16,842 nt of DNA from NCBI GenBank assembly GCA_964594775.1, contig CAZQNO010000059.1, positions 1-16,842 of the forward strand, given 5' to 3'. Under the pieces are notes generated by a model. It was given only the letters and a program-made list of their open reading frames with translations. It ran no database searches and had not been told where the DNA came from. The DNA comes from CAYFVU01 sp964594775 (GTDB lineage Bacteria; Spirochaetota; Spirochaetia; DSM-16054; Sediminispirochaetaceae). Shown here piece after piece: positions 1 through 7,146 of the stretch. A program made the position numbers and the translations under genes. The stretch's first letter is position 1; each line of letters starts with the position of its first letter.

Positions 1-18
1 AAGGGCGTACCACATTAA

Positions 19-47
19 AAAGGAGGGGCTTTATAAGCCCCTCCTTT
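19..47 (-). terminator. Intrinsic terminator of the TRAP operon
   Basis: A perfect 13-bp stem (19-31 with 35-47) closes a 3-nt loop. Read on the minus strand, the stem is GC-rich in its centre and is followed by a T-run. It lies 36 bp past the dctM stop codon, where the minus-strand operon should end. Confidence 0.9.
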
Positions 48-82
48 AAGAAGTGTGTCTGCGTATTGTATGTGACTTGTCT

Positions 83-1402
83 TTACCCGGCGTAGACCTG
101 CTCAGGCAGCCACGTTGCCAGTGATGGGAACAACATTATTATGATAAGGCCGACTACCATGAGCGCCACGAAGGGCCATACGGATCGATAAATGTCTCCA
201 AGGGTAATTTCTTTTGGTGCCATGGCGTTCATCAGAAAGAGGTTGTAGCCGAAGGGCGGTGTCAGGTAGGCAATCTGGCAGGTGATCGTGTACAGAACGC
301 CGTACCAGATTGGGCTGAACCCGAGCCCAATAACAATCGGCACGTAAAGAGGAGCAACGATAATAAGCATCGCGGTGTCGTCGAGAAAAGTGCCGAGCAG
401 AATGAAGGACAGCTGCATCATGATGATGATCTCCCATTTTCCCATCCCGGCTCTTTCGAGAAAAAGCTCCTTAATGGCGTGAATCGCCCCAAGGCCATCG
501 AAGATGGCACCGAAGGCCAGTGCTGCAAGAATGACCCACATGAACATACAGCTCACACTGAGCGTATCGGTGAGTACTTCGACAAAATCTTTCCACGAGA
601 GTCGCCTTTTTAACAGGGCGACGATTAATACCGCCAGGGCGCCCACTGCAGAGCTCTCTACCAGGGAGGTGACCCCCAGGAAGAAGAGGCCGGACATAGA
701 GAAGATGATGAGTATCGGTGGAATCCCGGACTTGAGGAGTATCAGTTTTTGCTTCAACGGCATCTGCCGCTCTTCCTTAGGCAGGGGAGGGCCGAGGCTG
801 GGTCTTAACCAGGCCCGGATCAATATATAGATAATAAACAGAACGGTGAGAATGAGCCCCGGGAAGACACCGGCCAGCCAGAGCCTTCCAACCGGTTGTC
901 TGGCAATCATGGCATAGAGAACCAGCACGACACTGGGAGGAACAAGGATACCAAGAGAACTTCCCGCCTGGATAACACCCGATACTAAGAGCTTGTCGTA
1001 TTTCCTCTTCATCATTTCCGGGAGTGCAAGGGTGGTACCGATAGCCATACCGGCAACACTCAAGCCGTTCATGGCGGCTATTATCGCCATGAGTACTATT
1101 GTTCCGATGGCCAGCCCCCCGGGGACCGGTCCCATCCACACGTGTAACATATTGTAGAGGTCTTCTGCTATACCGGCCTTCGAGAACACGTAGCCCATGA
1201 AGATAAAAATGGGCAGCGTCAGCAGGGGATACCAGTTCAGCAGCGAGATAGCCGCGTGAAAGGCCAGGCCCGACCCCCCCTTTCCCCAAAGAGCTATGGC
1301 GAAAATGACGGCGACACCGCCGATTACAGCATATATGTGTCGTCCTGTGATGAGCATGACGACCATCGAAAGAAACATAAGCAAGCCTATTTCATAACTC
1401 AT
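83..1402 (-). CDS. dctM: TRAP transporter large permease subunit (DctM family)
   Basis: This is the ion-coupled translocation subunit of a tripartite ATP-independent periplasmic transporter in the inner membrane. The 439-residue product is hydrophobic along its length, with about a dozen membrane-spanning stretches, and has the size and pattern of DctM proteins (for example AAMNGLSVAGMAIGTTLALP and the LGTFLDDTAMLIIVAPL region). The start at 1402 (MSYEIGLL) is preferred over the longer open frame reaching 1657: it gives the usual DctM N-terminus, and it forms an ATGA overlap with the dctQ stop, so the two genes are translationally coupled. The upstream extension is a shadow of dctQ. It is last in the operon and is followed by the terminator near position 30. 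The family call is secure; the substrate cannot be read from this subunit. Confidence 0.95.
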   Translation of the reverse strand: MSYEIGLLMFLSMVVMLITGRHIYAVIGGVAVIFAIALWGKGGSGLAFHAAISLLNWYPLLTLPIFIFMGYVFSKAGIAEDLYNMLHVWMGPVPGGLAIGTIVLMAIIAAMNGLSVAGMAIGTTLALPEMMKRKYDKLLVSGVIQAGSSLGILVPPSVVLVLYAMIARQPVGRLWLAGVFPGLILTVLFIIYILIRAWLRPSLGPPLPKEERQMPLKQKLILLKSGIPPILIIFSMSGLFFLGVTSLVESSAVGALAVLIVALLKRRLSWKDFVEVLTDTLSVSCMFMWVILAALAFGAIFDGLGAIHAIKELFLERAGMGKWEIIIMMQLSFILLGTFLDDTAMLIIVAPLYVPIVIGLGFSPIWYGVLYTITCQIAYLTPPFGYNLFLMNAMAPKEITLGDIYRSVWPFVALMVVGLIIIMLFPSLATWLPEQVYAG

Positions 1403-1938
1403 TGAATTTCCCTCTTCACAAGAATTGAAAGACTTCTGATGAATTCGGCAATCATCTGTAACACCATGATCGTTATCCCGATAACCATAAATATCTTTAT
1501 CGGTATCATAGAAGGCGCCCACGCGGAGTAGCTCACCTGCTTGAACTCTATTGCATACACCAGTCCCGTATATGCCCCGTACCAGAGAATTAATATGTAA
1601 AACAATGCAACCCCAAATGTTATCACGTCGGAAAGTGCCTGGTTTCTCGCCGTCCATCTGTGGAAAAAGAGATCCATTCTGACGTGACCACCTATTATCA
1701 GGATATACGCCCCACCCAACATGTAATAAGCCGCCATAACGAACTGAGCCGTTTCAACCGCCCATATCTGTGAAGCATTGAAAAATAACCGAGCACAGGT
1801 TTCGATGAGGAGTATAGCCATCATGAGCAGTACCAAGTACCGTGCGAACTTTCCAACAGACGTGCTTATTTTACTCATGGCATGCACGTAAGTGCTAAAA
1901 ATGCGGTACAGAATGCCGTGTTTTTTTTCTGATGCCAT
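1399..1938 (-). CDS. dctQ: TRAP transporter small permease subunit (DctQ family)
   Basis: This 179-residue protein is the small membrane subunit that partners DctM in TRAP transporters. It has the four-helix DctQ layout: helices near residues 33-53, 65-85, 103-125 and 145-170. Family-type features include the acidic, tryptophan-containing segment IWAVETAQFVMAAYYMLGGA before helix 2 and the GGHVRMDLF turn. A strong ribosome binding site (AAGGAGGT) lies 7 nt before the ATG. The stop overlaps the dctM start by 4 bp, and a large hairpin lies between this gene and dctP upstream. DctQ proteins diverge quickly, so the call rests on topology, size and position between dctP and dctM as well as on sequence. 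Confidence 0.93.
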   Translation of the reverse strand: MASEKKHGILYRIFSTYVHAMSKISTSVGKFARYLVLLMMAILLIETCARLFFNASQIWAVETAQFVMAAYYMLGGAYILIIGGHVRMDLFFHRWTARNQALSDVITFGVALFYILILWYGAYTGLVYAIEFKQVSYSAWAPSMIPIKIFMVIGITIMVLQMIAEFIRSLSILVKREIQ

Positions 1939-1972
1939 TAATTTTACCTCCTTTCAGGTAACCTTTCATGAA

Positions 1973-2016
1973 AAGGGTTACCCCCTCAATGGTGGAACCA
2001 TTCGAGGGTAACCCTT
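1973..2016 (-). promoter_or_regulatory. Intercistronic stem-loop between dctP and dctQ
   Basis: The arms AAGGGTTACC and GGTAACCCTT enclose a second, slightly bulged pairing (CCCTC with GAGGG, AATGGT with ACCATT). This gives one long hairpin of about 18 bp in the 128-bp gap. The outer arm can instead pair with GGTAACC at 1958-1964, making an alternative hairpin next to the dctQ ribosome binding site. No long T-run follows on the minus strand. Hairpins here in binding-protein operons commonly stabilise the upstream mRNA and lower permease expression; that role is inferred. Confidence 0.65.
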
Positions 2017-2066
2017 AAAAATATTATGGTTTAAAAACTGAACCAGGCAACCGAAAAAGAGAGGAT

Positions 2067-3161
2067 CTATTCCTCACCGTAGCGGTATGGTGCTCCAGCC
2101 TTTTTCTGAGTTTCTACGAACTCTTTCATAATCTCTACAACCCGTGCGTTCCTCTCGCTCTTTTGAGCGACTTCTTCCCAGTACTCGTAGGCTGCTTCCT
2201 CTATAACTTTCCACTCATCGTCAGGTATTGTTGTGAGCTCGAGCTTTTCGCCGTTTACACGGTAGTGTGCTTCACCCCACCAGTACCAGATGAGCCTGTA
2301 GTAGTGAGACTTGTCAATTGCCATCTTCAGCATCGTTTTCAGATGATCGGGAAGCGCTTCCCAAGATTCGGTATGGGCGAACCAGCCGCCGGACCAGGCA
2401 CCCGAGATTGGGTTGGTGAGATAGTAGTCGTTTACATCCGCCCAACCGACGGTATAGTCTTCCGTTATACCTGACCAGGCAACTCCATCGAGAACGTTGG
2501 TCTGGATAGCCATTTCGACATCTTCATAGGGAAGAGACATGGGGATTACACCAAACTGCTTCATGAAATCACCACCGGTGGGGAACATGTACATGCGCAG
2601 TCCCTTAAAATCTTCGATAGACCTGATCGGTTTGGTCGTGGCAAAGTTACAGGGGTCCCAGCTTCCCTGGCTGATCCAGGTTACACCGTCGACCTCGTCA
2701 TAGGCTTCTTCCCATATTTCGTTCAGCCCCCAAAACTCCCACATTATATTAACGTCCAGTCCATATCGTTGGACCAGAGGGAAATACGCGGAAAAGATGG
2801 ATACGTCGACAGGGGATGCCATCGAGGAATCATCACTTACAGCCATATCGACGGTGCCTTCTTTCAATGCCCTGAAAAGTTCACCGTGGGGAACAATTTC
2901 ATCAGCGCTGTAAACCTCAATGACCATTTCGCCATTTGCCGCCTTGTTGAATTCGTCAATGGCATTCTTCACCACGTGTTCGTTCAGTGCCGGTCCTGCA
3001 TATGATTGCAGTCGCCACTTGATGGTTTCCTTGGGTTTGCTCTGAGTCTCCGAGCCTTCTGCTGCGGTCTCACCGGAGTTGCCGTTACACGCTGTCATGA
3101 AACTTGCAATAACCATGAGCGCAACAAGCACGGTAATAAAACTAAAAATCTTTTTTTTCAC
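2067..3161 (-). CDS. dctP: TRAP transporter substrate-binding protein (DctP family), lipoprotein
   Basis: This is the extracytoplasmic solute-binding subunit feeding DctQM. The 364-residue product begins with a signal peptide (KKK, hydrophobic residues 6-21) ending in a lipobox-like MTAC with Cys25, so it is probably a membrane-anchored lipoprotein. The DctP family region follows, with the conserved arginine in GLRMYMF (Arg189) that usually binds the substrate carboxylate, and the PMSLPYEDVEMAIQTNVLDG segment. The start is a GTG at 3161, chosen because AGGAGG lies 6 nt upstream and the signal peptide begins there; the 49 in-frame upstream residues look non-coding. The tryptophan-rich stretches (GSWDPCNF, WYWWGEAHYR) recall TakP-type binders of 2-oxo acids, but the substrate remains unproven. 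It is first gene of the operon, with a long leader. Confidence 0.94.
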   Translation of the reverse strand: MKKKIFSFITVLVALMVIASFMTACNGNSGETAAEGSETQSKPKETIKWRLQSYAGPALNEHVVKNAIDEFNKAANGEMVIEVYSADEIVPHGELFRALKEGTVDMAVSDDSSMASPVDVSIFSAYFPLVQRYGLDVNIMWEFWGLNEIWEEAYDEVDGVTWISQGSWDPCNFATTKPIRSIEDFKGLRMYMFPTGGDFMKQFGVIPMSLPYEDVEMAIQTNVLDGVAWSGITEDYTVGWADVNDYYLTNPISGAWSGGWFAHTESWEALPDHLKTMLKMAIDKSHYYRLIWYWWGEAHYRVNGEKLELTTIPDDEWKVIEEAAYEYWEEVAQKSERNARVVEIMKEFVETQKKAGAPYRYGEE

Positions 3162-3167
3162 CTCATT

Positions 3168-3173
3168 CCTCCT
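3168..3173 (-). promoter_or_regulatory. Ribosome binding site deciding the dctP GTG start
   Basis: AGGAGG on the minus strand, 6 nt before the GTG at 3161. The ATG in between (GGAATGAGG) is out of frame and reads Met-Arg-stop, so GTG is the sensible start. Confidence 0.8.
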
Positions 3174-3366
3174 AAGGTCTTCATTTTCCTTGGAACATTT
3201 TTGTTCCAATTCACTCTTACAGCAAAAAATAATTATATGTTTTACTGCTCCACTTCTTTTGACCAAGTACGCCCGGTGGGTGTTTTTCTTTAGATTCATC
3301 CCACACACGCCCTAGCACACCCGGTATTCACAACATTCTGGTTTTTGTAGATCTGTTATTCTGTTC

Positions 3367-3390
3367 TCCTAACCTCCTTCCTAACCTCCT
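3367..3390 (-). repeat. Perfect 12-bp tandem duplication in the dctP leader
   Basis: Two identical adjacent 12-mers (3367-3378 and 3379-3390), each reading AGGAGGTTAGGA on the minus strand. Each copy carries a full Shine-Dalgarno-like AGGAGG, yet they lie more than 200 nt before dctP. No convincing leader ORF follows; the only nearby ATG reads Met-Leu-stop. Confidence 0.85.
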
Positions 3391-3413
3391 TTTTTCTGGT
3401 AGTAATTCTTATT

Positions 3414-3457
3414 ATTAACAACGTGTTAATTATTGAAGCAAATGGAGAATTAGTCAA
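3414..3457 (-). promoter_or_regulatory. Likely dctPQM promoter with overlapping palindromic operator
   Basis: On the minus strand, TTGACT (3457-3452) and AATAAT (3434-3429) are separated by 17 nt, a good sigma70-type match. Transcription would start near 3422. A palindrome with 7-bp perfect arms (ATTAACA at 3414-3420, TGTTAAT at 3424-3430, 3-nt spacer) covers the start site and touches the -10 box, where a repressor would act. The resulting leader would be about 260 nt. Promoter and operator are read by eye; no cognate regulator is identified. Confidence 0.6.
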
Positions 3458-3466
3458 GAAAAAAAT

Positions 3467-3520
3467 GTAACTATTCAGCACAATCCAGAAAAAGCCGCCT
3501 AAAGGTCTGAACTCCCACGG
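3467..3520 (+). repeat. Dispersed 54-bp repeat, copy 1
   Basis: This segment (beginning GTAACTATTCAGCACAATCC, ending CTGAACTCCCACGG) matches 13950-14003 at 50 of 54 positions without gaps. A shortened inverted version is at 11778-11817. The edge near 3467 is where similarity to the third copy also stops, so it is likely an element boundary. Here it lies between the dctP promoter and the 3' end of the kinase gene, with no transposase beside it, so it is a solo end or relic. Confidence 0.85.
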
Positions 3521-3595
3521 AATACACATTCGGGACAGCGGTACGGCTGCTCCTTATCATAATTGCCCTTTTGCCACCATATTCACAAAAGCGCC

Positions 3596-4555
3596 TTATA
3601 TTTTTACGTTGTAGTCAGTCTCCAGGAGTTTTATGTTGTTCTGGGCATTTACATATTTATCCCTGCCGTATTTGTAGAAATCAAAATCAATAGTGGAAAC
3701 AGTTTTCTGGATGAGACTCCAAAGGAACCAGTAAATATCGGGAAACGGCTTGAACATGTCACAGTAGTACAAGGTTTTATCGAAGTCCTTCCCTTCACAG
3801 TAGTGTTCGATAATGCTTATTTCCACATCCCTTGGAACAAGAATTTCCTGTAACATGTCGGCGACGTCATAGTATCGGGGGGCCATTCCCGCGTATTCCC
3901 AGTCGATTATGTAAAGTGGTTTCTCGAATTTGTCTTTATATTCATCGGTAACCTTTATAAAGTTATCAGCGAGAAGGTCATTGTGGGTGAATACATACTC
4001 TTCTTCACCCATATCTATTACGCCGATAAGTTTTTTTAGTTTCTTTAGGGTCCCGTCGAAATCGAATTCAGAAAAATTTTTAACGGCGCCGATATTTTCG
4101 AGAATATTATACATCTTTATACACTGTTTATAGGGATTGAAAATATAATCAACAAAAGCGCCGCTTGAATGGATTCTTCTTATAGGGTCAACTATTATTT
4201 CCCGCCAGTCATCTCTTAGAAAATCATCATTGTTAAGTGTATATCCATCGGTAATCATCTCAACAATTGTTACATTTTTCTCAGGCAGGTATTTGATCAG
4301 TTTTGATGATATCTGGGCATCCCCCATCTGTTTAAGGGCACTTGCCTCTCGTTCTCTATCGATAAACATTTCTGTTTTGTCGCCGTATATTCGTATAGCC
4401 ACATCGCCTTTATCACATTTTGCCCTGTAAAGTAAATTTGTTATTCCCCCGCTAAGGACAGAAACATCAATGTCACAATTTTTCCATTCAGGAATAAGGT
4501 CTGCAACAATTTTATCTGTCATTTCCACTTCCAGTAAATTCAGGTTTTCAGTCAT
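3596..4555 (-). CDS. Choline/ethanolamine kinase-like phosphotransferase
   Basis: This 319-residue cytoplasmic protein of the APH/choline-kinase fold probably phosphorylates a small amino-alcohol or similar hydroxyl compound using ATP. Visible motifs are LSGGITNLLYR (residues 35-44), typical of LicA-type choline kinases, the Brenner motif HNDLLADNF (191-199, catalytic Asp193) and IIDWEYAG (216-223, Mg-binding Asp218). The start at 4555 is chosen because GGAGGAGG lies just upstream; the longer open frame to 4747 has an unprotein-like N-terminus and would cross the putative promoter. The gene is AT-rich. It lies upstream of dctPQM on the same strand and diverges from the HisC-like aminotransferase. 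The exact substrate (choline, ethanolamine or other) is not determined by sequence. Confidence 0.88.
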   Translation of the reverse strand: MTENLNLLEVEMTDKIVADLIPEWKNCDIDVSVLSGGITNLLYRAKCDKGDVAIRIYGDKTEMFIDREREASALKQMGDAQISSKLIKYLPEKNVTIVEMITDGYTLNNDDFLRDDWREIIVDPIRRIHSSGAFVDYIFNPYKQCIKMYNILENIGAVKNFSEFDFDGTLKKLKKLIGVIDMGEEEYVFTHNDLLADNFIKVTDEYKDKFEKPLYIIDWEYAGMAPRYYDVADMLQEILVPRDVEISIIEHYCEGKDFDKTLYYCDMFKPFPDIYWFLWSLIQKTVSTIDFDFYKYGRDKYVNAQNNIKLLETDYNVKI

Positions 4556-5197
4556 CCTTTTCCTCCTCCCATGATCCGCTGAATCCCCCGTGCGTTTGCC
4601 CCATGTTTTCGACTGGTCACATGCCAAACAGCTCGAAACCACATCCTCAGCGGCTTCATCCGGGGCATGAGAATCCTCTCGTCCATCGTAATTTCGACAC
4701 ATATTCTCTGCCGGCGTTCTGGGATAATCTTCCAAACACCTACACACTATTTGTAGTGTGTAGGTGAGTCAAGTGCATACCCCGATAATAATCTAAATGA
4801 ACAAGAACCAGGTAACGGCGTATAGCTGAAGTTAGGTCCGTTTTCGATAAGCAGTATAACATAAGACTGGTTGAAAAAGCGAGACCGGATAAGCACATTT
4901 CTGAAGAATCTTTTCACTCTAGAGAAAGCAAAACCCCTTGAATAAAAATAATGGAAAATATATAGTACGCCTCGTACACGGGACGTCAATGGGGCTGTAT
5001 AGGGTTTGACAAAGTCTTCTTGAAAGGGCTGCGAGGATTGTTCATTGAAGGTTTGTATTTTTACTACAGAGAAGCTAAGATCTCTCTACCGGCTTATAAG
5101 GACGTTATTATTAAAAGCATAAATGTATTTTTTTATTCCACCCTAAAATTGGCTTTTGCCAAAAATATATTACACTTTTCCCCAGGAGGAGAAAATC
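4556..5197. other. Intergenic region between divergent kinase and aminotransferase genes
   Basis: No convincing gene is seen in about 640 bp. It contains the putative kinase promoter/palindrome (4737-4772), a small hairpin (TTGGC 5149-5153, GCCAA 5158-5162) and the aminotransferase ribosome binding site (AGGAGGAG). Short open frames at 4747-4989 (minus) and 5020-5268 (plus) lack protein-like sequence. No clear promoter for the aminotransferase was found. Confidence 0.6.
4737..4772 (-). promoter_or_regulatory. Palindromic operator on the likely kinase promoter
   Basis: A perfect palindrome has 13-bp arms (CACCTACACACTA at 4737-4749, TAGTGTGTAGGTG at 4754-4766) and a 4-nt centre. On the minus strand TTGACT (4772-4767) lies 17 nt before TAGTGT (4749-4744), so the palindrome fills the spacer and the weak -10 box. 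This is a plausible regulator site. It is unlike a terminator because no T-run follows on either strand. Confidence 0.55.
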
Positions 5198-6310
5198 ATG
5201 AAAAAGATCGAAGATTATTTTGTGCCGTGGATAAAGGGAATTCCAATGTATATTTCCCCGCACATTGAGAAGGCATGGAAGGATCCTTCACTTCATAGAA
5301 TGATGTCGAATGAAAACCCTTTTTCACCGCCTGATTCAGTGCTAAATGCAATTAATGAATATGGAAAAAAAGGCAATGTCTATGCTGACCAAGGTCTTGT
5401 CATAAGAAATAAAATTGCGAAGATCAACGGACTCAACGGTGCGGAGAATGTGCTCATCGGCAACGGCTCGAGTGAAGTATATGACATGATATGGCGGAGT
5501 TTTATCGTGCCGAACCAGGGTGAAGAAGTTATTCAGCACACCCCCTGTTTCGGGATTTACAAGCTACGATGTAATGTAAACGGCGGGAAGCTTGTTTCCG
5601 TTCCCATGAAGTACGATAAGAAAGTATTCGAGTTCGACCCTGACGGTATTATAAAGGCAATAACACCAAAGACAAAATTAATTGTAATTGCAAACCCAAA
5701 TAACCCGACGGGTAATTTTATGAGTGAGGAAAACTTCAGAAAAGTTGCAGACCAAGGAGTCCCGTTTGTAATCGACGAAGCTTACATCGAATTTGCCGGT
5801 TATGGAAAATCGCTGTCGAAACTCATCAAAGACTATCCGAACGTGATGATAACGAGAACAATGTCAAAAGCATATGGGCTGGCTGGTCTCAGATTTGGTT
5901 ATATGTTGGCAAGAAAGGAAATTATAGACCAGATATCGGCTACGCTCATTCCCTGGAATGTCAGTACATTGACAATGTGGGTATGCAATGCCGCTTTCGA
6001 TGATACACAAGCACTCAAGAAAAGGGTTGACCACAACAACAGCCAGGTTGCATGGATAACGGAGGAACTCTCAAAAGTTCCCGGGCTTATAGTTCACGAG
6101 GGTAACGGGAACTATATACTTTTTGATGGGACAGATGCAGGTATCGTCGGAGAAGATCTCGTTGGCTGGTTCGAAAGAGAGAAGAAGATTATTCTCAGGA
6201 ATCAAGCTGATATGTATGGAAGAAACGGCTGGTTCAGGATTACCATCTCCACAGAGGAGGACAACAAGGCTTTTGTGGAAGGGGTAAAAGAGTACATGTC
6301 AAAAAACTAA
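5198..6310 (+). CDS. PLP-dependent aminotransferase, class I/II, HisC-like
   Basis: This 370-residue fold-type I aminotransferase resembles histidinol-phosphate aminotransferase and its relatives, including CobC-type decarboxylases. Visible features are SNENPF near the N-terminus (37-42), GNGSSE (88-93, PLP phosphate contact), NPNNPTG (166-172), VIDEAY (Asp193 binding the pyridine nitrogen, Tyr196) and the Schiff-base lysine in TMSKAYGLAGLRFGY (Lys224, with Arg232 for phosphate). The C-terminal WFRITI carries the substrate-carboxylate arginine. The ATG at 5198 follows AGGAGGAG at a good distance, so it is preferred over the open frame from 5156. There are no histidine biosynthesis genes nearby; instead it diverges from a choline-kinase-like gene. 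A role in amino-alcohol or amino-acid metabolism is therefore inferred rather than histidine synthesis. Confidence 0.88.
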   Translation: MKKIEDYFVPWIKGIPMYISPHIEKAWKDPSLHRMMSNENPFSPPDSVLNAINEYGKKGNVYADQGLVIRNKIAKINGLNGAENVLIGNGSSEVYDMIWRSFIVPNQGEEVIQHTPCFGIYKLRCNVNGGKLVSVPMKYDKKVFEFDPDGIIKAITPKTKLIVIANPNNPTGNFMSEENFRKVADQGVPFVIDEAYIEFAGYGKSLSKLIKDYPNVMITRTMSKAYGLAGLRFGYMLARKEIIDQISATLIPWNVSTLTMWVCNAAFDDTQALKKRVDHNNSQVAWITEELSKVPGLIVHEGNGNYILFDGTDAGIVGEDLVGWFEREKKIILRNQADMYGRNGWFRITISTEEDNKAFVEGVKEYMSKN

Positions 6311-6345
6311 ACGTATTGAACTTGTAATACAAGTGTGAAGAAAAT

Positions 6346-6408
6346 ACATATGCTAACTCCCGATACTTAGTAGATTTACCAGGATCTTAGAAGGGGGTTA
6401 GCATATGT
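6346..6408. repeat. Long inverted repeat after the aminotransferase gene
   Basis: A 16-bp stem with one G-U pair (6346-6361 with 6393-6408, arms beginning ACATATGCTAACT) encloses a 31-nt loop, 35 bp past the aminotransferase stop. No T-run follows. It may end or protect the transcript, or be a relic of a small mobile repeat. A second palindrome, GCAATT-TAAG-AATTGC, lies at 6426-6441. Confidence 0.65.
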
Positions 6409-6487
6409 TATATTCACGTGGGTACGCAATTTAAGAATTGCATGTCCTATCTGGTTTTTTTAAGAAGAATGTAAACGGTTGTTCATT

Positions 6488-7144
6488 ATGAGTGTAGTAA
6501 TCTTCGATCTTGACAATACGCTTCTCGGTGGGGATTCCGACCATGCGTGGGGTGAGTTCATGGCCGAGAAAGGCTTGGTGGACGATGAATACCGACGGGG
6601 TAACGATCGCTTTTTAAAAGAATACCAGGCCGGTCAGTTCGATGTGCTGGCGTATCTCGAATTCCTTGCGAAGCCCATGAGCCATTATTCGCTTGCCGAA
6701 CTGCTTCCTCTGAGAGAGGAGTTCCTGCAGACAAAGATAGAACCAATGTATCTCCCCAGGGCGGAGAAACTCTTGAATGAACATCGGGCACGAGGAGATA
6801 GACTCCTGGTTATTACCTCTACCATCAGTTTCGTCACTCAACCGATTTGCGAGATGTACGGGATACACGATCTATTGGCCACGGAACTGGAGCTCAACGA
6901 TGGGCACTTCACCGGGCGAGTCCTGGGAAAGCCCTGTTTCGGCTCCGGGAAAGTCCTTCGACTAAAATCCTGGTTGGAGGAGAACGAACAGACCCTCGCC
7001 GGGAGTTATTTTTATACCGACTCCCTGACGGATCTGCCTTTACTGGAGTTCGTCGAAAACCCGGTGGCGGTGGACCCGGAATCCTCGCTTGAGGAGACCG
7101 CAGTAGAAAGAAACTGGCCCGTTCTCAAGTTGCGGGAGAACTGA
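6488..7144 (+). CDS. HAD-superfamily hydrolase, subfamily IB (phosphoserine phosphatase-like)
   Basis: This 218-residue cytoplasmic phosphatase has the four HAD motifs: DLDNT with nucleophile Asp7 and acid/base Asp9, the ITSTIS motif II, a motif III lysine in the LGKPCFGSGK region, and TDSLTDLPLLE (motif IV aspartates). The C-terminal NPVAVDPE segment is typical of the HAD-IB hydrolases close to SerB that act on small phosphomonoesters. The ATG at 6488 is used; an in-frame TTG at 6479 is possible, and neither has a strong ribosome binding site. The gene runs into the GntR regulator gene head-on, 2 bp apart. A role in the neighbouring sugar-phosphate or amino-alcohol pathways is possible but not shown; substrate unknown. 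Confidence 0.88.
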   Translation: MSVVIFDLDNTLLGGDSDHAWGEFMAEKGLVDDEYRRGNDRFLKEYQAGQFDVLAYLEFLAKPMSHYSLAELLPLREEFLQTKIEPMYLPRAEKLLNEHRARGDRLLVITSTISFVTQPICEMYGIHDLLATELELNDGHFTGRVLGKPCFGSGKVLRLKSWLEENEQTLAGSYFYTDSLTDLPLLEFVENPVAVDPESSLEETAVERNWPVLKLREN

Positions 7145-7146
7145 AT

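Noticed and set aside
1403..1657. N-terminal extension of dctM
   Set aside because: It lies inside dctQ in another frame, is not protein-like for this family, and the coupled ATG at 1402 is clearly better.
4747..4989. 80-codon minus-strand ORF in the kinase/aminotransferase gap
   Set aside because: No ribosome binding site and no recognisable family; it also overlaps the palindrome and promoter.
5006..5011. TTGACA as an aminotransferase -35
   Set aside because: The sequence 17 nt downstream (CTGCGA) is not a -10.
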